Source: Chitinophaga pinensis | Lineage (GTDB): Bacteria > Bacteroidota > Bacteroidia > NS11-12g > UBA955 | Assembly (NCBI GenBank): GCA_945871905.1 | Contig: CAMBXL010000007.1 | Span: 60,344 to 124,343, forward strand | Reading direction: 5' to 3' | Length of the DNA: 64,000 nucleotides | In this document: positions 6,640 through 19,374 of the stretch, piece after piece | Position numbering within the stretch: position 1 is the stretch's first letter | Layout of the letters: each line of letters opens with the position of its first letter | The notes under the pieces: model-generated | What the model was told of the DNA's origin: nothing | Database searches by the model: none | What the model saw: only the letters and a program-made list of their open reading frames with translations | Program-made: the position numbers and the translations under genes

Positions 6640-7827
6640 ATGGCAAAAGAAACATTTGACCGCTCCAAAGCCCACGTTAACATTGGTACAATTGGCCACG
6701 TCGACCACGGTAAAACTACATTAACAGCTGCTATTACTTCAGTTTTAGCAAATGCTGGTTTATCTGAAGCTCGTTCTTTCGATTCAATTGACTCTGCTCC
6801 AGAAGAAAAAGAAAGAGGTATCACTATCAACACTGCACACGTTGAATATTCAACTGCAACGCGTCACTATGCTCACGTTGACTGTCCAGGTCACGCGGAT
6901 TATGTTAAAAACATGGTAACGGGTGCTGCTCAAATGGACGGAGCTATACTAGTTTGCGCTGCAACTGATGGTCCAATGCCACAAACACGTGAGCACATCC
7001 TACTTGCTCGTCAGGTTGGTGTACCTCGTCTTGTAGTATTTATGAACAAATGCGACATGGTTGATGATTCTGAATTATTAGACTTAGTAGAAATGGAACT
7101 ACGTGACTTATTAAGTTTCTACAACTTTGACGGAGACAATACTCCAATCATTCGTGGATCTGCTTTAGGTGGATTAAACGGTGAGCCTATGTGGGTTGAA
7201 AAAATCATGGAATTAATGGAAGCTGTAGATACATACATTCCAATTCCACCAAGATTGGTTGATCAACCATTCCTAATGCCAATTGAAGACGTGTTCTCAA
7301 TCACTGGTCGTGGAACTGTTGCTACAGGTAGAATCGAAAGAGGTGTTGTAAACGTAGGAGAGCCAGTTGACATCATCGGTTTAGGTGACGAAAAACTTTC
7401 TTCTACTGTTACAGGTGTTGAGATGTTCAGAAAATTATTGGACAGAGGTGAAGCGGGTGACAATGCTGGTATCTTGTTAAGAGGTATTGACAAAGAATCT
7501 ATCAAAAGAGGTATGGTAATTTGCAAACCAGGTTCAGTAACTCCACACTCAAAATTCAAAGCTGAAGTATACGTATTAAGTAAAGAAGAAGGTGGAAGAC
7601 ACACTCCATTCTTTAATAAATACCGTCCTCAGTTCTATTTCCGTACCACTGATATCACAGGTGAAGTTTCATTACCAGAAGGTGTTGAAATGTGTATGCC
7701 AGGTGATAACATCACTGTAACAGTTCAATTGATTGCTCCAATTGCGATGGAAAAAACATTACGTTTTGCGATTCGTGAAGGCGGTAGAACAATCGGTGCT
7801 GGTCAGGTAACTGAAATTTTAGATTAA
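6640..7827 (+). CDS. tuf: Elongation factor Tu
   Basis: A 395-residue GTPase that delivers aminoacyl-tRNA to the ribosome. G1 is GHVDHGKT (19-26), the switch II motif DCPGH and the NKCD base-recognition motif follow, and the C-terminal beta-barrel domains 2 and 3 ([16 protein letters not shown]-independent, tRNA-binding) are full length. It lies in the conserved tRNA-tuf-tRNA-Trp-secE-nusG block, transcribed from the promoter at 6058-6088. Codon use looks more optimised (many AAC, CGT, GGT) than in neighbouring accessory genes, as expected for a highly expressed gene. Confidence 0.99.
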   Translation: MAKETFDRSKAHVNIGTIGHVDHGKTTLTAAITSVLANAGLSEARSFDSIDSAPEEKERGITINTAHVEYSTATRHYAHVDCPGHADYVKNMVTGAAQMDGAILVCAATDGPMPQTREHILLARQVGVPRLVVFMNKCDMVDDSELLDLVEMELRDLLSFYNFDGDNTPIIRGSALGGLNGEPMWVEKIMELMEAVDTYIPIPPRLVDQPFLMPIEDVFSITGRGTVATGRIERGVVNVGEPVDIIGLGDEKLSSTVTGVEMFRKLLDRGEAGDNAGILLRGIDKESIKRGMVICKPGSVTPHSKFKAEVYVLSKEEGGRHTPFFNKYRPQFYFRTTDITGEVSLPEGVEMCMPGDNITVTVQLIAPIAMEKTLRFAIREGGRTIGAGQVTEILD

Positions 7828-7851
7828 TTTCACTGAAATAATAAATTATTC

Positions 7852-7885
7852 AAAGGCTGTTGGTTGAAACACACTAACAGCTTTT
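7852..7885 (+). terminator. Intra-operon terminator/attenuator after tuf
   Basis: AAAGGCTGTTGGT (7852-7864) pairs with ACTAACAGCTTTT (7873-7885) over 13 positions, with two G-T pairs and an 8-base loop. The T run is only four long, so partial read-through into tRNA-Trp-secE is likely. Confidence 0.65.
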
Positions 7886-7892
7886 GACATAG

Positions 7893-7963
7893 ACGGGAAT
7901 AGTTCAATGGTAGAATAGAGGTCTCCAAAACCTTTGATCAGGGTTCGAATCCTTGTTCCCGTG
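7893..7963 (+). tRNA. tRNA-Trp (anticodon CCA)
   Basis: Acceptor ACGGGAA/TTCCCGT, discriminator G, anticodon stem AGGT/ACCT with loop CTCCAAA, T arm GGGTTCGAATCC. Placement between tuf and secE is typical of bacteria. The 3' CCA is not encoded. Confidence 0.95.
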
Positions 7964-7979
7964 CAAAAAAAATAAAAGA

Positions 7980-8174
7980 ATGGAAAAAATTAAAAATCTT
8001 TGGAATAGTTCAGTTGACGAATTGCTAAACAAAGTATCTTGGCCAACTTGGGATCAATTAAGAGAAAGTGCAGTTATTGTTCTTATCTCTTCTATAATTT
8101 TTGCAGTATTTTTAATGCTCTTAGATTATGGTATTGGTTTTGGCTTAGACTTTTTATACGGAGTAACTAAATAA
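7980..8174 (+). CDS. secE: Preprotein translocase subunit SecE
   Basis: A 64-residue single-span protein: an amphipathic N-terminal helix with the conserved VSWPTWDQLRESA motif, then one membrane segment (about 31-52, AVIVLISSIIFAVFLMLL). SecE clamps the SecY channel. The start is ATG 7980, since a longer frame would run into tRNA-Trp. Its stop overlaps the nusG start (TAATG). Confidence 0.96.
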   Translation: MEKIKNLWNSSVDELLNKVSWPTWDQLRESAVIVLISSIIFAVFLMLLDYGIGFGLDFLYGVTK

Positions 8175-8716
8175 TGGAAGCGACAGATTTACAATGGTAT
8201 GTTGTCCGTGCAGTTTCTGGGCAAGAAAAAAAAGTTAAGGCAAATTTAGAAAGTGAGTTGATTAAAGGTAAACTTACTGAATATGTGCCTCAAATTTTAA
8301 TACCAATGGAAAAAGTTTACAAAATTAAAGATGGCAAAAAAGTTGCCAAAGAACGTAACTATTTTCCAGGATACATTTTGATACAAGCTAAGTTTTTTGG
8401 GGAAGTACAAGCTACCATTAAAGGAATTAACGGTGTTGTTGGTTTTTTGGGTACAAAAGACAAACCTGTCCCATTAAGACAATCCGAAGTAAATAGAATT
8501 TTAGGTAATGCTGACGAAAATGGAACAATCCAATCTGAAGTTGCAGAACCATACATAGTTGGAGAAGCGATTAAAGTAACTGACGGTCCATTTAGTGGAT
8601 TCAGTGGAGTTATCGAAGAAGTGAATGACGAAAAGAAAAAAGTGAAAGTTATGGTTAAAATCTTTGGAAGAAGAACACCTTTAGAACTTAACTACAATCA
8701 AGTTGAAAAAGAATAA
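8174..8716 (+). CDS. nusG: Transcription termination/antitermination factor NusG
   Basis: The 180-residue protein has the NGN domain (WYVVRAVSGQEKKVKANLE at the start, then YFPGYILI) and a C-terminal KOW domain (VTDGPFSGFSGVIEEVNDEKKKVKVMV). It binds the RNA polymerase clamp and links it to Rho or the ribosome. Translationally coupled to secE by a one-base overlap, and followed by rplK after 21 bases. Confidence 0.98.
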   Translation: MEATDLQWYVVRAVSGQEKKVKANLESELIKGKLTEYVPQILIPMEKVYKIKDGKKVAKERNYFPGYILIQAKFFGEVQATIKGINGVVGFLGTKDKPVPLRQSEVNRILGNADENGTIQSEVAEPYIVGEAIKVTDGPFSGFSGVIEEVNDEKKKVKVMVKIFGRRTPLELNYNQVEKE

Positions 8717-8737
8717 AGAAATAACACAATATATAAT

Positions 8738-9175
8738 ATGGCAAAAGAAATAACAGGTTATGTAAAATTGCAAGTAAAAGGCGGACAAGCAAATCCCGCA
8801 CCTCCCATTGGACCTGCATTGGGCTCAAAAGGTGTAAACATTATGGAATTTTGTAAACAGTTTAACGGACGAACACAAGATAGAATGGGTAAAGTATTAC
8901 CTATTGTATTAACAGTATACTCTGACAAATCGTTTGATTTCATCATCAAAACACCACCAGTTGCTACACAAATTTTAGAAGCAACTAAAGCTGCAAAAGG
9001 TTCAGCTGAACCAAATCGTAAAAAAGTTGCGGAATTAACTTGGGATCAAGTTAAAACCATTGCTGAAGAAAAAATGCCTGACTTAAATTGTTTCAATGTA
9101 GAATCTGCAATGAACATGGTAGCTGGTACAGCAAGAAGTATGGGTATAACAATAGCAGGAGATAAACCTTTTTAA
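8738..9175 (+). CDS. rplK: 50S ribosomal protein L11
   Basis: 145 residues with the conserved [20 protein letters not shown] loop and a C-terminal RNA-binding domain ending [11 protein letters not shown]11 forms the GTPase-associated centre with 23S rRNA and is the stringent-response sensor site for RelA. It is first in the rplK-A-J-L series. Confidence 0.98.
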   Translation: MAKEITGYVKLQVKGGQANPAPPIGPALGSKGVNIMEFCKQFNGRTQDRMGKVLPIVLTVYSDKSFDFIIKTPPVATQILEATKAAKGSAEPNRKKVAELTWDQVKTIAEEKMPDLNCFNVESAMNMVAGTARSMGITIAGDKPF

Positions 9176-9193
9176 CAATTTATTAGAAAACAA

Positions 9194-9889
9194 ATGGCAC
9201 TTACAAAGAATAGAAAAAAAGTCATAGGTAATGTAGATAATTCAAAAGTTTATTCACTTTCTGAAGCTACAAACCTTTTAAAAAATATAACATTTACAAA
9301 ATTCGATTCATCTGTTGATATCGACGTAAGATTAGGAGTTGACCCAAAACAAGCTAACCAAATGGTTAGAGGTGTTGCAACACTTCCACATGGTACAGGT
9401 AAAACAGTTCGTGTGTTAGTATTATGTACTCCGGACAAAGAAGCTGAAGCAAAAGCTGCTGGTGCTGATTACGTTGGTTTAGATGACTATATCGATAAAA
9501 TTAGTAACGGTTGGTTAGACATAGACATTATCATTACCATGCCTGCTGTAATGGCAAAACTTGGTAAGTTAGGAAAAATATTGGGTCCACGTAACTTAAT
9601 GCCAAACCCTAAATCAGGAACTGTTACTCCTGATGTAGCTAAAGCAGTGACTGAAGTAAAAGCAGGTAAAATCGACTTTAAAGTTGACAAAACTGGTATC
9701 ATCCACACTTCAATCGGAAAAGTTAGCTTCCAACCCAATCAAATCGCTGAGAATGCTGTAGAGATTATGCAAACTCTTAGCAAGCTTAAGCCCTCTGCTT
9801 CCAAAGGGACTTATTTCAAAAGCGTATACATAAGCTCAACCATGAGCCCAAGTATTTGCATAGACATCAAATCAATTCCAGGAATTTAA
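9194..9889 (+). CDS. rplA: 50S ribosomal protein L1
   Basis: 231 residues with the L1 signature [22 protein letters not shown] and the paired domains around it. L1 forms the mobile stalk that handles E-site tRNA and in many bacteria represses its own operon; I did not find a clear L1-binding copy in the short leader. It lies 18 bases after rplK and 9 bases before rplJ. Confidence 0.98.
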   Translation: MALTKNRKKVIGNVDNSKVYSLSEATNLLKNITFTKFDSSVDIDVRLGVDPKQANQMVRGVATLPHGTGKTVRVLVLCTPDKEAEAKAAGADYVGLDDYIDKISNGWLDIDIIITMPAVMAKLGKLGKILGPRNLMPNPKSGTVTPDVAKAVTEVKAGKIDFKVDKTGIIHTSIGKVSFQPNQIAENAVEIMQTLSKLKPSASKGTYFKSVYISSTMSPSICIDIKSIPGI

Positions 9890-9898
9890 TCTACTTAA

Positions 9899-10417
9899 AT
9901 GAAAAGAGAAGAAAAAAACGCAGTTATTGCCGAACTAACAGAAAAGTTCAATTCAGTAAATTCATTGTACATTGCCGATACATCTAGTATTGGTGCAATT
10001 GATACAAATCACTTCAGAAGAGAACTTTACAAAAACGGTATTACAATGCTTATCGCTAAAAACACTTTGATTTTGAAAGCGATGCGTGATTCAGGTAAAG
10101 ATTTCGGTGAATTAGAAGGTGCTTTAAAAGGAACTTCAGCTCTGTTGTTTAGTGAAAACTTTAAAGCACCAGCTCAAGCCATCTTAAAGTTCAGAAAAAA
10201 AGGAGATAAACCCAAACTAAAAGGTGCTTACATTGATAGCGCTGTATTTATTGGAGACAATCAACTTGAAGCTCTAAGTCAATTAAAATCGAAAGAAGAC
10301 CTAGTTGGAGAAATTATTGGAATGCTCCAATCTCCAGCACAAAACGTTATCTCAGCTTTACAAAGCAGTGGTGGAACAATCGCAGGTATTGTTAAGACAT
10401 TATCAGAAAAAAATTAA
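9899..10417 (+). CDS. rplJ: 50S ribosomal protein L10
   Basis: 172 residues starting MKREEKNAVIAELTEKFN; the N-terminal globular domain binds 23S rRNA and the C-terminal helix (QSPAQNVISALQSSGGTIAGIVK) carries L7/L12 dimers. The gap to rplA is only 9 bases, so there is no room for the long L10 leader known from E. coli. Confidence 0.97.
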   Translation: MKREEKNAVIAELTEKFNSVNSLYIADTSSIGAIDTNHFRRELYKNGITMLIAKNTLILKAMRDSGKDFGELEGALKGTSALLFSENFKAPAQAILKFRKKGDKPKLKGAYIDSAVFIGDNQLEALSQLKSKEDLVGEIIGMLQSPAQNVISALQSSGGTIAGIVKTLSEKN

Positions 10418-10450
10418 TCAAACAAACAAAAATTTAAAAAATCAAAAAAA

Positions 10451-10822
10451 ATGGCAGATTTAAAACAATTCGCAGAACAACTAGTAAATCTAACAGTTAA
10501 AGAAGTAAAAGAACTAGCAGACATTTTAAAAAATGACTATGGTATCGAACCAGCAGCGGCAGCAGTTGCAGTAGCAGCTCCAGCAGCAGCAGCAGAAGTA
10601 GCAGCAGAGAAAACAGAATTCACTGTAACTCTAAAAAGTGCTGGTGCTAACAAACTTCAAATCGTTAAATTAGTTAAAGATTTAACTGGTTTAGGCTTGA
10701 AAGAAGCAAAAGAATTAGTAGACGGAGCTCCAAAACCTGTAAAAGAAAATATATCAAAAGCAGAAGCTGAAGATATCAAAAATAAACTTACAGAAGCTGG
10801 AGCAGACGTTGAAATCGCTTAA
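10451..10822 (+). CDS. rplL: 50S ribosomal protein L7/L12
   Basis: 123 residues: helical N-terminal dimer domain ([23 protein letters not shown]), an Ala-rich hinge (about 37-52), and the C-terminal factor-binding domain ([28 protein letters not shown]). It recruits EF-Tu and EF-G. A strong terminator follows before rpoB. Confidence 0.98.
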   Translation: MADLKQFAEQLVNLTVKEVKELADILKNDYGIEPAAAAVAVAAPAAAAEVAAEKTEFTVTLKSAGANKLQIVKLVKDLTGLGLKEAKELVDGAPKPVKENISKAEAEDIKNKLTEAGADVEIA

Positions 10823-10842
10823 TTCTACATATTTAATCCTAT

Positions 10843-10889
10843 AACGCCAATAGACCCACTCAAACCGATGGGTCTTTTGGTGTTTTTTT
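10843..10889 (+). terminator. Terminator/attenuator between rplL and rpoB
   Basis: AACGCCAATAGACCCA (10843-10858) pairs with TGGGTCTTTTGGTGTT (10869-10884) with one G-T pair and one mismatch, followed by a T run. It matches the known rplL-rpoB attenuation position in other bacteria. Confidence 0.85.
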
Positions 10890-10944
10890 ACATTTTCCAT
10901 AAAATCGGTTTAAACAAAACATAACAATAATTAATTTTACAAAA

Positions 10945-13900
10945 TTGGCAACAAAAGTAAAACAACCAAAAAGAATCAACTTTGGCTCTATCGATAAAGT
11001 CGTTGATTACCCAGATTTTCTTGATGTTCAGTTACAATCTTTTAAGGAATTTTTTCAGTTAGAAACACACGTTGATAAAAGAACCGACGAAGGTTTATTC
11101 AAAGTATTTCAAGAAAATTTTCCAATTAATGACACAAGAAATATATTCACATTAGAATTTTTAGATTATTTCGTTGATCCACCAAGATACTCTATTCAAG
11201 AGTGTATCGAAAGAGGATTGACTTATTCAGTACCGTTCAAAGCAAAATTAAAACTATCTTGTAACGACCCTGAACATGAGGATTTTGAAACAATTGTACA
11301 AGATGTTTATCTTGGAACAATCCCATATATGACTCCAAGTGGTACCTTTGTAATCAATGGTGCTGAAAGAGTTATTGTGTCTCAATTACACCGTTCCCCA
11401 GGCGTATTCTTCGGACAATCTTACCATACCAATGGTACTAAATTATATTCTGCAAGAGTAATTCCTTTTAAAGGTTCTTGGATTGAGTTCGCAACTGACG
11501 TAAACAATGTCATGTATGCTTATATTGACAGAAAGAAAAAATTCCCAGTAACAACTCTATTAAGAGCTATTGGGTTTGAAACAGATAAAGACATTCTTAA
11601 TATCTTCGGTTTAGCAGAGGAAGTTAAAGTTTCTAAATCAGGACTAAAAAAACATATTGGACGTAAACTTTCTGCAAGAGTTTTACGTACTTGGGTTGAG
11701 GATTTTGTAGATGAGGATACCGGTGAGGTTGTCTCTATCGAGCGTAACGAAGTTATTATCGAACGTGATACTATCTTGGAAAATTCTCATATCGATGAAA
11801 TCGTTGACGCAGGTGTAAAAACAATTATTCTTAATAAAGAAGAAGAAGGTAAAAATGACTTTTCTATTATCTATAATACTTTACAAAAAGATGCATCAAA
11901 CAATGGAAAAGAAGCTGTAGAATTAATCTACAGACAATTAAGAAATACTGATCCACCCGATGAGGAAACAGCTCGTGGTATCATTGAAAGATTATTCTTC
12001 TCTGATAAACGTTATGACTTAGGTGAAGTTGGTCGTTTCAGAATCAATAAAAAACTTAACTTAACCACTAGTATGGATGTTAAGATTTTAACGAATGAAG
12101 ACATTATTAAAATCATAACTTACTTAATCGAATTGAGTAATAGCCGTTCTGAAGTGGATGATATTGACCACTTAAGTAATAGACGTGTTAGAACAGTAGG
12201 TGAACAATTGTATGCACAGTTTGGCGTTGGATTAGCACGTATGGCTAGAACTATTCGTGAAAAAATGAACATCCGTGACAATGAAGTATTCACTCCAACT
12301 GATTTGATTAACGCCCGTTCTTTGTCTTCTGTTATTAACTCATTCTTTGGAACTAACCAATTATCTCAGTTCATGGACCAAACTAATCCATTGGCTGAAA
12401 TTACACACAAAAGAAGAATGTCTGCACTTGGACCGGGTGGTTTGAGTAGAGAAAGAGCAGGTTTCGAAGTACGTGACGTTCACTATACTCACTATGGTAG
12501 ATTATGTACGATTGAAACGCCTGAGGGACCAAACATTGGTTTGATTTCTTCTCTTTGTGTTCACGCAAAAATTAATAGCATGGGCTTTATTGAAACACCT
12601 TACTGGCCAGTTGAAAACGGTCGAGTGGCTTTTGATAAACCTGTTGTTTACTTAAGTGCTGAAGAAGAAGATGGAAACGTTATTGCACAGTGTAACGTAG
12701 ATACAGACAACAATGGTCAGTTTAATACCAACGAGGTGAAAGCAAGATTTGAAGGTGACTTCCCATTGGTTGAACCAGAAAAACTGCACTACATGGACGT
12801 TGCGCCTAACCAAATTGTGTCTATTGCGGCTTCATTAATTCCATTCTTGGAACATGATGATGCGAACAGAGCCTTGATGGGATCAAACATGCAACGTCAA
12901 GCTGTACCTTTATTAAGACCAGAAGCTCCAATCGTTGGAACAGGTCTTGAAGAACGTGTTGCTAAAGATTCAAGAGCATTAATTATTGCGGAAAATGATG
13001 GTGTTGTTGATTTTGTAGATGCAAATGAAATCAGACTAAAATACGATTATACAGAACATGATGAGTTAGTTAACTTTGTAAGTAATACTAAATCATACAT
13101 GGTAACTAAATTCTTAAGAACCAACCAAAGTACATGTATCAACCTTCGTCCGATTGTTAAAAAAGGACAAAGAGTGTTAAAAGGTGATGTATTATGTGAA
13201 GGTTATGCAACTCAAGATGGAGAATTAGCAATTGGTAGAAATCTGAAAGTGGCTTTCATGCCATGGCAAGGGTATAACTTTGAGGATGCTATCGTAATTT
13301 CCGAAAAAGTTGTAAGTGACGATTGGTATACATCAATACACATTGATGAATACGAATTAGAAGTAAGAGATACTAAAAGAGGTGAAGAAGAATTAACCAA
13401 TGATATTCCAAACGTAAGTGAAGAAGCAACCAAAAATCTAGATGAAAATGGGTTAATTAGAGTTGGAGCTGAAATCAAAGAAGGAGACATTATCATCGGT
13501 AAAATTACACCTAAAGGTGAAACTGAACCTTCTCCAGAAGAAAAATTATTAAGAGCAATTTTCGGAGACAAAGCCGGTGACGTAAAAGACGCTTCATTAA
13601 AAGCATCACCATCTACAGAAGGAATAGTAATTGATAAAAAATTATTTACTAAATCCAAAAAAGAGAAAGGTGCAAAAACTGAAGAAAAAGCTAAACTTGT
13701 TAAAAACGAACAAGAACATAAACGTAATAAAGAAAAACTAACAGAAATATTAGTTCAAAAATTATTCAAAGTTCTTAATGGTAAAACTTCAGCTGGTGTT
13801 AAATCTGTTTATGGAGAAGACATGATTCCGAAAGGAACTAAATTTACTCAAAAAAATCTAACAAGTGTAGATTATGATAACGTAAACTATAGTAGTTGGT

Positions 13901-14760
13901 CTTCAGATGCTGAGAAAAATGCTATCGTTTATCAAATTCTTAAAAATTACAAATCTCAAGTAACTGAGTTATACGCTTCATTCAGAAGAGAGTATTATGC
14001 AATAACAGTAGGAGATGAGTTACCAACAGGAATTCTTAAAATGGCTAAAGTTTATGTGGCTCAAAAACGTAAATTGAAAGTGGGTGATAAAATGGCTGGT
14101 AGACACGGAAACAAAGGTATTGTTGCAAGAATTGTTCGTGCAGAAGACATGCCTTTTTTAGAAGATGGAACAACAGTTGATATTGTTTTGAATCCACTAG
14201 GGGTACCATCAAGGATGAACCTAGGACAGATATACGAAACAGTATTAGGTTGGGCTGGAAAAGAGTTAGGATTAAAATTTGCAACCCCTATTTTTGACGG
14301 AGCTACACCTGCAGAGATTAACGATTACACAATAAAAGCTGGATTACCAATTAACGGTCAAGTTTATTTATATGATGGACTGAGTGGGGAGAGATTCCAC
14401 CAACCAACTACAGTTGGTATCATTTATATGTTAAAATTAGGACACATGGTTGATGATAAAATGCATGCTCGTTCTATTGGCCCATATTCAATGATTACAC
14501 AACAACCTTTGGGTGGTAAAGCTCAGTTTGGTGGTCAACGTTTTGGTGAGATGGAGGTTTGGGCTCTTGAAGCATTTGGCGCAGCTAATATCTTAAGAGA
14601 AATATTAACCATTAAATCGGATGATATCATGGGTAGAGCGAAAACCTACGAAGCAATTGTAAAAGGTGATAACATTACTCAAATTGGTATACCAGAATCA
14701 TTCAACGTATTGATACATGAATTAAGAGGACTTGGAATCGAAATGAATTTCGAAGAATAG
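10945..14760 (+). CDS. rpoB: RNA polymerase beta subunit (TTG start)
   Basis: At 1271 residues it has the full beta-subunit layout: N-terminal protrusion and lobes, the rifampicin region ([25 protein letters not shown]), the catalytic-centre segments [16 protein letters not shown] and [21 protein letters not shown], and a C-terminal clamp part. The start has to be TTG at 10945: there is no ATG or GTG in frame that would keep the conserved [19 protein letters not shown]-terminus. A degenerate -7 box (TAATTTTAC, 10932-10940) ends 4 bases before it. Followed by rpoC after 41 bases. Confidence 0.98.
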   Translation: MATKVKQPKRINFGSIDKVVDYPDFLDVQLQSFKEFFQLETHVDKRTDEGLFKVFQENFPINDTRNIFTLEFLDYFVDPPRYSIQECIERGLTYSVPFKAKLKLSCNDPEHEDFETIVQDVYLGTIPYMTPSGTFVINGAERVIVSQLHRSPGVFFGQSYHTNGTKLYSARVIPFKGSWIEFATDVNNVMYAYIDRKKKFPVTTLLRAIGFETDKDILNIFGLAEEVKVSKSGLKKHIGRKLSARVLRTWVEDFVDEDTGEVVSIERNEVIIERDTILENSHIDEIVDAGVKTIILNKEEEGKNDFSIIYNTLQKDASNNGKEAVELIYRQLRNTDPPDEETARGIIERLFFSDKRYDLGEVGRFRINKKLNLTTSMDVKILTNEDIIKIITYLIELSNSRSEVDDIDHLSNRRVRTVGEQLYAQFGVGLARMARTIREKMNIRDNEVFTPTDLINARSLSSVINSFFGTNQLSQFMDQTNPLAEITHKRRMSALGPGGLSRERAGFEVRDVHYTHYGRLCTIETPEGPNIGLISSLCVHAKINSMGFIETPYWPVENGRVAFDKPVVYLSAEEEDGNVIAQCNVDTDNNGQFNTNEVKARFEGDFPLVEPEKLHYMDVAPNQIVSIAASLIPFLEHDDANRALMGSNMQRQAVPLLRPEAPIVGTGLEERVAKDSRALIIAENDGVVDFVDANEIRLKYDYTEHDELVNFVSNTKSYMVTKFLRTNQSTCINLRPIVKKGQRVLKGDVLCEGYATQDGELAIGRNLKVAFMPWQGYNFEDAIVISEKVVSDDWYTSIHIDEYELEVRDTKRGEEELTNDIPNVSEEATKNLDENGLIRVGAEIKEGDIIIGKITPKGETEPSPEEKLLRAIFGDKAGDVKDASLKASPSTEGIVIDKKLFTKSKKEKGAKTEEKAKLVKNEQEHKRNKEKLTEILVQKLFKVLNGKTSAGVKSVYGEDMIPKGTKFTQKNLTSVDYDNVNYSSWSSDAEKNAIVYQILKNYKSQVTELYASFRREYYAITVGDELPTGILKMAKVYVAQKRKLKVGDKMAGRHGNKGIVARIVRAEDMPFLEDGTTVDIVLNPLGVPSRMNLGQIYETVLGWAGKELGLKFATPIFDGATPAEINDYTIKAGLPINGQVYLYDGLSGERFHQPTTVGIIYMLKLGHMVDDKMHARSIGPYSMITQQPLGGKAQFGGQRFGEMEVWALEAFGAANILREILTIKSDDIMGRAKTYEAIVKGDNITQIGIPESFNVLIHELRGLGIEMNFEE

Positions 14761-14801
14761 TTCAAACAGGAAACATAATTATTTAACTAGCAAAAAAAAG
14801 A

Positions 14802-17800
14802 ATGTCAACAATAAAAAAGAGTCAAAAAATAAAAAGTAACTTCACCAAAATCAGAATTGGTTTAGCTTCTCCAGAAAGTGTTTTACAAAAATCTTTCGGT
14901 GAGGTTATGAAACCAGAAACGATTAATTACAGAAGTTATAAACCAGAAATGGGTGGCTTATTCTGTGAGAGAATTTTTGGACCTACAAAAGACTATGAGT
15001 GTCATTGTGGTAAATACAAAAGAATTCGTTACAAGGGTATCGTTTGTGATAGATGTGGTGTTGAAGTAACTGAGAAAAAAGTAAGAAGAGAGAGAATGGG
15101 TCACATTAATTTAGTGGTTCCTGTTGCTCACATTTGGTACTTTAGATCATTGCCTAACAAAATAGGTTACTTGTTGGGATTAAGTTCTAAAAAATTAGAT
15201 TTAGTCGTTTACTATGAAAGATATATTGTTATTAATACTGGTGAACACGAAGGCGTTAGTAAATTAGATTTATTGTCAGAAGAAGAGTATTTAGATATAT
15301 TAGAAAAATTACCAAAAGAAAATCAATATCTAGAAGACAACGATCCTAAAAAATTCGTTGCGAAAATGGGTGCTGAAGCCCTTTGGGAACTTTTAAGTAC
15401 TATTGATTTAGATGGTTTAAGCTATAGCCTAAGACACCAAGCAGCTAATGAAACATCTCAACAACGTAAAGCAGAAGCATTAAAAAGACTTAAAGTAATT
15501 GAAAGCTTCCGTTCTGCAAACAGAGATGGAAATGTAAATCGTCCTGAATGGATGATTCTGAAAATGTTACCTGTTATTCCACCAGAATTAAGACCATTGG
15601 TGCCTTTGGAAGGTGGTCGTTTTGCAACATCGGATTTAAATGATTTATACAGACGTGTTATTATTCGTAACAACCGTTTAAAAAGATTAATAGAAATTAA
15701 AGCCCCTGAAGTAATTTTAAGAAATGAAAAAAGGATGTTACAAGAGTCCGTGGATTCATTATTAGACAATACCCGTCGTGCAAGTGCTGTAAAATCTGAT
15801 GGTAACAGACCATTGAAATCTTTGAGCGATATGCTAAAAGGTAAACAAGGTCGTTTCCGTTTAAACTTATTAGGTAAACGTGTGGATTACTCTGGACGTT
15901 CTGTAATTGTGGTTGGACCAAAATTGAAATTGAGCGAATGTGGCTTACCAAAAGCGATGGCTGCTGAATTGTTCAAACCATTTATTATCAGAAAATTAAT
16001 GGAAAGAGGCGTTGTTAAAACCGTAAAATCAGCCAAAAAAATAGTAGACAGAAAAGAACCAGTAATTTGGGAAATTCTTGAAAATATTTTGAAAGGACAT
16101 CCTGTATTGCTTAACCGTGCTCCAACACTCCATAGATTAGGTATCCAAGCGTTCCAACCAAAATTAATTGAAGGAAAAGCAATCCAATTGCACCCTTTAA
16201 CTTGTACAGGTTTTAACGCGGATTTTGACGGTGACCAAATGGCTGTTCACGTTCCTCTAGGTAACGCAGCAATTTTAGAAGCTCAATTGTTAATGTTGGC
16301 GCCGCATAATATTCTAAACCCTGCCAACGGATCACCTATTACAGTTCCTTCTCAAGACATGGTGCTTGGATTGTACTACATAACCAAAGGAAGAAAACAT
16401 ACTCCAGAAAAACCAGTTAAAGGTGAAGGAATTACGTTTTATTCTCCTGAGGAGGTTACAATTGCATACAATGAAGGAAAGGTTGATTTACATGCATTCA
16501 TTAAATGTCGTTTGTTAGACTTGAATGAAAAAGGTGAAACGGTTCCAAAAATAATCGAAACATCAGTAGGTAGAGTATTATTCAATAAAGTAGTTCCTGA
16601 AGGGGTTGGTTATATCAATCAATTGTTAACCAAAAAATCATTACGTGAAATCATCAGTATGTTCGTGAAAGAAGTTGGAGTTGCTAGAACTTCCAAATTC
16701 TTAGATGATATCAAAGATTTAGGTTTCTATTATGCATTTAAAGGTGGATTATCGTTCAACTTAAATTATGTAGAAATTCCTGATGATAAAGAAGTAATTG
16801 TTGAAGCTGCTAGAAAAGAAGTTGAAGAAATTAAATTTAACTACGAAAATGGTTTCATTACAAATAACGAAAGATACAATCAAGTAATTGACGTTTGGAC
16901 AAAAGTTAACTCAAGAGTGGGTGAAATTTTGTTAAAAGAATTAGCTCAAAACGACCAAGGATTTAACCCTGTATTTATGATGTTAGATTCAGGCGCAAGG
17001 GGTTCTAAAGAACAAATTCGTCAGTTGGGTGGAATGAGAGGATTGATGGCTAAACCGCAAAAAAATGTGGGCGGTGGTGTCGGAGAGATTATCGAAAACC
17101 CGATTTTGTCAAACTTTAAAGAAGGTTTATCAGTATTAGAGTATTTCATTTCTACACACGGTGCTCGTAAAGGTCTTGCCGATACAGCATTAAAAACGGC
17201 CGATGCGGGTTACTTAACAAGAAGATTACATGACGTTGCACAAGACGTAATTATTACTGATTCTGATTGTGGTACCATAAGAGGTTTAAATATTTCTGCG
17301 TTGAAAGACAATGATGATATCGTTGAAAGTTTATATGAAAGAATATTAGGTAGAACTGGTCTTTATGACACATACAACCCTTCAACTAATGAATTGATAG
17401 TGAAAGCTGGTCGTGAAATTACTGAAGAAGTTGCAGCTGAAATTGAAAAAGCCGGAATCGAAGAATTAGAAATTCGTTCAGTTTTAACTTGTGAAACCAA
17501 AACGGGTGTTTGTGCTAAATGTTATGGTAGAAACTTAGCAAACGGCAGAATGGTTCAAATGGGAGAAGCTGTTGGTGTTATCGCGGCTCAATCAATTGGT
17601 GAACCGGGAACTCAGTTAACTTTAAGAACATTCCACGTGGGTGGTACTGCAAGTAGTATCGCAGCTGAATCTCAAATCGTTTCAAAACATGATGGTATGA
17701 TTTCGTTTGATGAATTGAAAACAGTTCCAAGAGAATTGATTGACGATGAAACAGGTGAATCTATCAAAGTAGAACTTAACATCAGTAGAAGTGCTGAGGT

Positions 17801-19130
17801 TCGTGTATTGGATGTAAATACCAAAAACATATTGAATACCTTTATCGTTCCATACGGGTCATTTGTATTCCTTAAAGAAGGAGCAAAACTGAAAAAAGGT
17901 GATAAAATATGTTCATGGGATCCTTATAACGCGGTTATCTTATCTGATTTAGCAGGTAAAATTGTTTTTGATAACATCATTGACGGTATCACTTTCAGAG
18001 AAGAAAATGACGAAGTAACAGGTTACGGTGAAAAAGTTGTTATCGAAACCAAAGATAAAACAAAAACACCATCAATTAGAATTGTTGGAAAAGATAAAAC
18101 AGTTCTAAAAGAAATCAGTTTGCCAGTTGGTGCCCACATAGCAGTAGAAGAAGGAAAAACAATTATTGCAGGTGATATTATCGCTAAAATTCCTCGTTCT
18201 GCTCGTGGTACACGAGATATCACAGGTGGTCTTCCACGTGTAACAGAGCTATTTGAAGCGCGTAATCCGTCTAATCCAGCTACAGTTGCTGAAATTGATG
18301 GTGTGGTAACTTATGGTGGAATTAAAAGAGGTAACAGAGAAATTGCCATTACAAGTAAAGATGGTGAAGTAAAGCATTATATGATACCATTGTCTAAACA
18401 TATTTTTGTACAAGACAACGATTATATTAAAGCTGGATCTCCATTGTCTGATGGTGCAATTACACCTCAAGATATTCTTAGAATTCAAGGTCCTACTGCT
18501 GTTCAACGTTATATTCTAAATGGTATTCAGGAAGTTTATCGTCTACAAGGTGTAAAAATCAATGACAAACACATTGAAATTATTGTTCGTCAAATGATGC
18601 AAAAAATGATAGTTGAGCAACCAGGTGATACTCAATTCTTGGAAAATGAAATCGTTGAGAAATGGGAGTTGTTCCAAGAAAATGATTGGATCTATGGTCG
18701 TAAATTCGTTTTAGATAGCGGTGATTCTGACAAATTAAAAGTTGGTCAAATCGTCTCTCTAAGAGAATTAAGAGAAGAAAATAGCCTATTAAAACGCCAA
18801 GATAAAAAAGAAGTTTTGTGCAGAGACGCAGTAACGGCAACTGCAGATGCTGTTCTTCAAGGGATTACTAGAGCCTCATTGGCAACTAGAAGTTTTATGA
18901 GTGCTGCATCTTTCCAAGAAACTACTAAAGTGTTGAATGAAGCTGCTATTGCAGGTAAAGTAGATTATATGAGAGGTTTGAAAGAAAACGTTATCGTAGG
19001 TCATCTTATTCCAGCTGGAACAGGTATGAGACAATACGATGGTATTATCGTTGGTAGTAAAGAAGAGTTTGAAAGATTACAAGCTTCTAAACAACAATTA
19101 GAAGATAATCATTCAGCTGCGGCTTACTAG
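14802..19130 (+). CDS. rpoC: RNA polymerase beta' subunit
   Basis: 1442 residues. Visible: the N-terminal zinc site ([20 protein letters not shown]), the catalytic [15 protein letters not shown] with three Asp for Mg2+, the bridge helix/trigger loop region, the second zinc cluster (CDSG-type: [17 protein letters not shown]), and [16 protein letters not shown]. The insert after the trigger loop and the acidic tail are of the usual Bacteroidota size. A strong hairpin terminator ends the superoperon. Confidence 0.99.
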   Translation: MSTIKKSQKIKSNFTKIRIGLASPESVLQKSFGEVMKPETINYRSYKPEMGGLFCERIFGPTKDYECHCGKYKRIRYKGIVCDRCGVEVTEKKVRRERMGHINLVVPVAHIWYFRSLPNKIGYLLGLSSKKLDLVVYYERYIVINTGEHEGVSKLDLLSEEEYLDILEKLPKENQYLEDNDPKKFVAKMGAEALWELLSTIDLDGLSYSLRHQAANETSQQRKAEALKRLKVIESFRSANRDGNVNRPEWMILKMLPVIPPELRPLVPLEGGRFATSDLNDLYRRVIIRNNRLKRLIEIKAPEVILRNEKRMLQESVDSLLDNTRRASAVKSDGNRPLKSLSDMLKGKQGRFRLNLLGKRVDYSGRSVIVVGPKLKLSECGLPKAMAAELFKPFIIRKLMERGVVKTVKSAKKIVDRKEPVIWEILENILKGHPVLLNRAPTLHRLGIQAFQPKLIEGKAIQLHPLTCTGFNADFDGDQMAVHVPLGNAAILEAQLLMLAPHNILNPANGSPITVPSQDMVLGLYYITKGRKHTPEKPVKGEGITFYSPEEVTIAYNEGKVDLHAFIKCRLLDLNEKGETVPKIIETSVGRVLFNKVVPEGVGYINQLLTKKSLREIISMFVKEVGVARTSKFLDDIKDLGFYYAFKGGLSFNLNYVEIPDDKEVIVEAARKEVEEIKFNYENGFITNNERYNQVIDVWTKVNSRVGEILLKELAQNDQGFNPVFMMLDSGARGSKEQIRQLGGMRGLMAKPQKNVGGGVGEIIENPILSNFKEGLSVLEYFISTHGARKGLADTALKTADAGYLTRRLHDVAQDVIITDSDCGTIRGLNISALKDNDDIVESLYERILGRTGLYDTYNPSTNELIVKAGREITEEVAAEIEKAGIEELEIRSVLTCETKTGVCAKCYGRNLANGRMVQMGEAVGVIAAQSIGEPGTQLTLRTFHVGGTASSIAAESQIVSKHDGMISFDELKTVPRELIDDETGESIKVELNISRSAEVRVLDVNTKNILNTFIVPYGSFVFLKEGAKLKKGDKICSWDPYNAVILSDLAGKIVFDNIIDGITFREENDEVTGYGEKVVIETKDKTKTPSIRIVGKDKTVLKEISLPVGAHIAVEEGKTIIAGDIIAKIPRSARGTRDITGGLPRVTELFEARNPSNPATVAEIDGVVTYGGIKRGNREIAITSKDGEVKHYMIPLSKHIFVQDNDYIKAGSPLSDGAITPQDILRIQGPTAVQRYILNGIQEVYRLQGVKINDKHIEIIVRQMMQKMIVEQPGDTQFLENEIVEKWELFQENDWIYGRKFVLDSGDSDKLKVGQIVSLRELREENSLLKRQDKKEVLCRDAVTATADAVLQGITRASLATRSFMSAASFQETTKVLNEAAIAGKVDYMRGLKENVIVGHLIPAGTGMRQYDGIIVGSKEEFERLQASKQQLEDNHSAAAY

Positions 19131-19150
19131 AAAATTGATTGTTATGTTTA

Positions 19151-19184
19151 AAAAAGGTTGCCCTAATTTAGGGCAGCCTTTTTT
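19151..19184 (+). terminator. Terminator of the rpoBC operon
   Basis: AAGGTTGCCCTAA (19154-19166) pairs with TTAGGGCAGCCTT (19168-19180) with one G-T pair, flanked by an A run and a T run. Confidence 0.9.
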
Positions 19185-19374
19185 GTTTATATATTTTCTA
19201 AAAATAAAAATAATGACGTCTTTTGGTAAATATGTAACAACATAAAAATTTAAGTATGTAATTGTAATGCGCTTATTTATTAACAATTATGTAATTAAAA
19301 TTTATTTTTTATATTTAATTTATTTCATTTCATTTGAATGGCGTAATTAAAATAAATTAATCAAGATAAATAAA

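Noticed and set aside
13212..13658. Long minus-strand frame (148 codons) inside rpoB
   Set aside because: It is a shadow of the highly conserved rpoB reading frame; no promoter or start signal.
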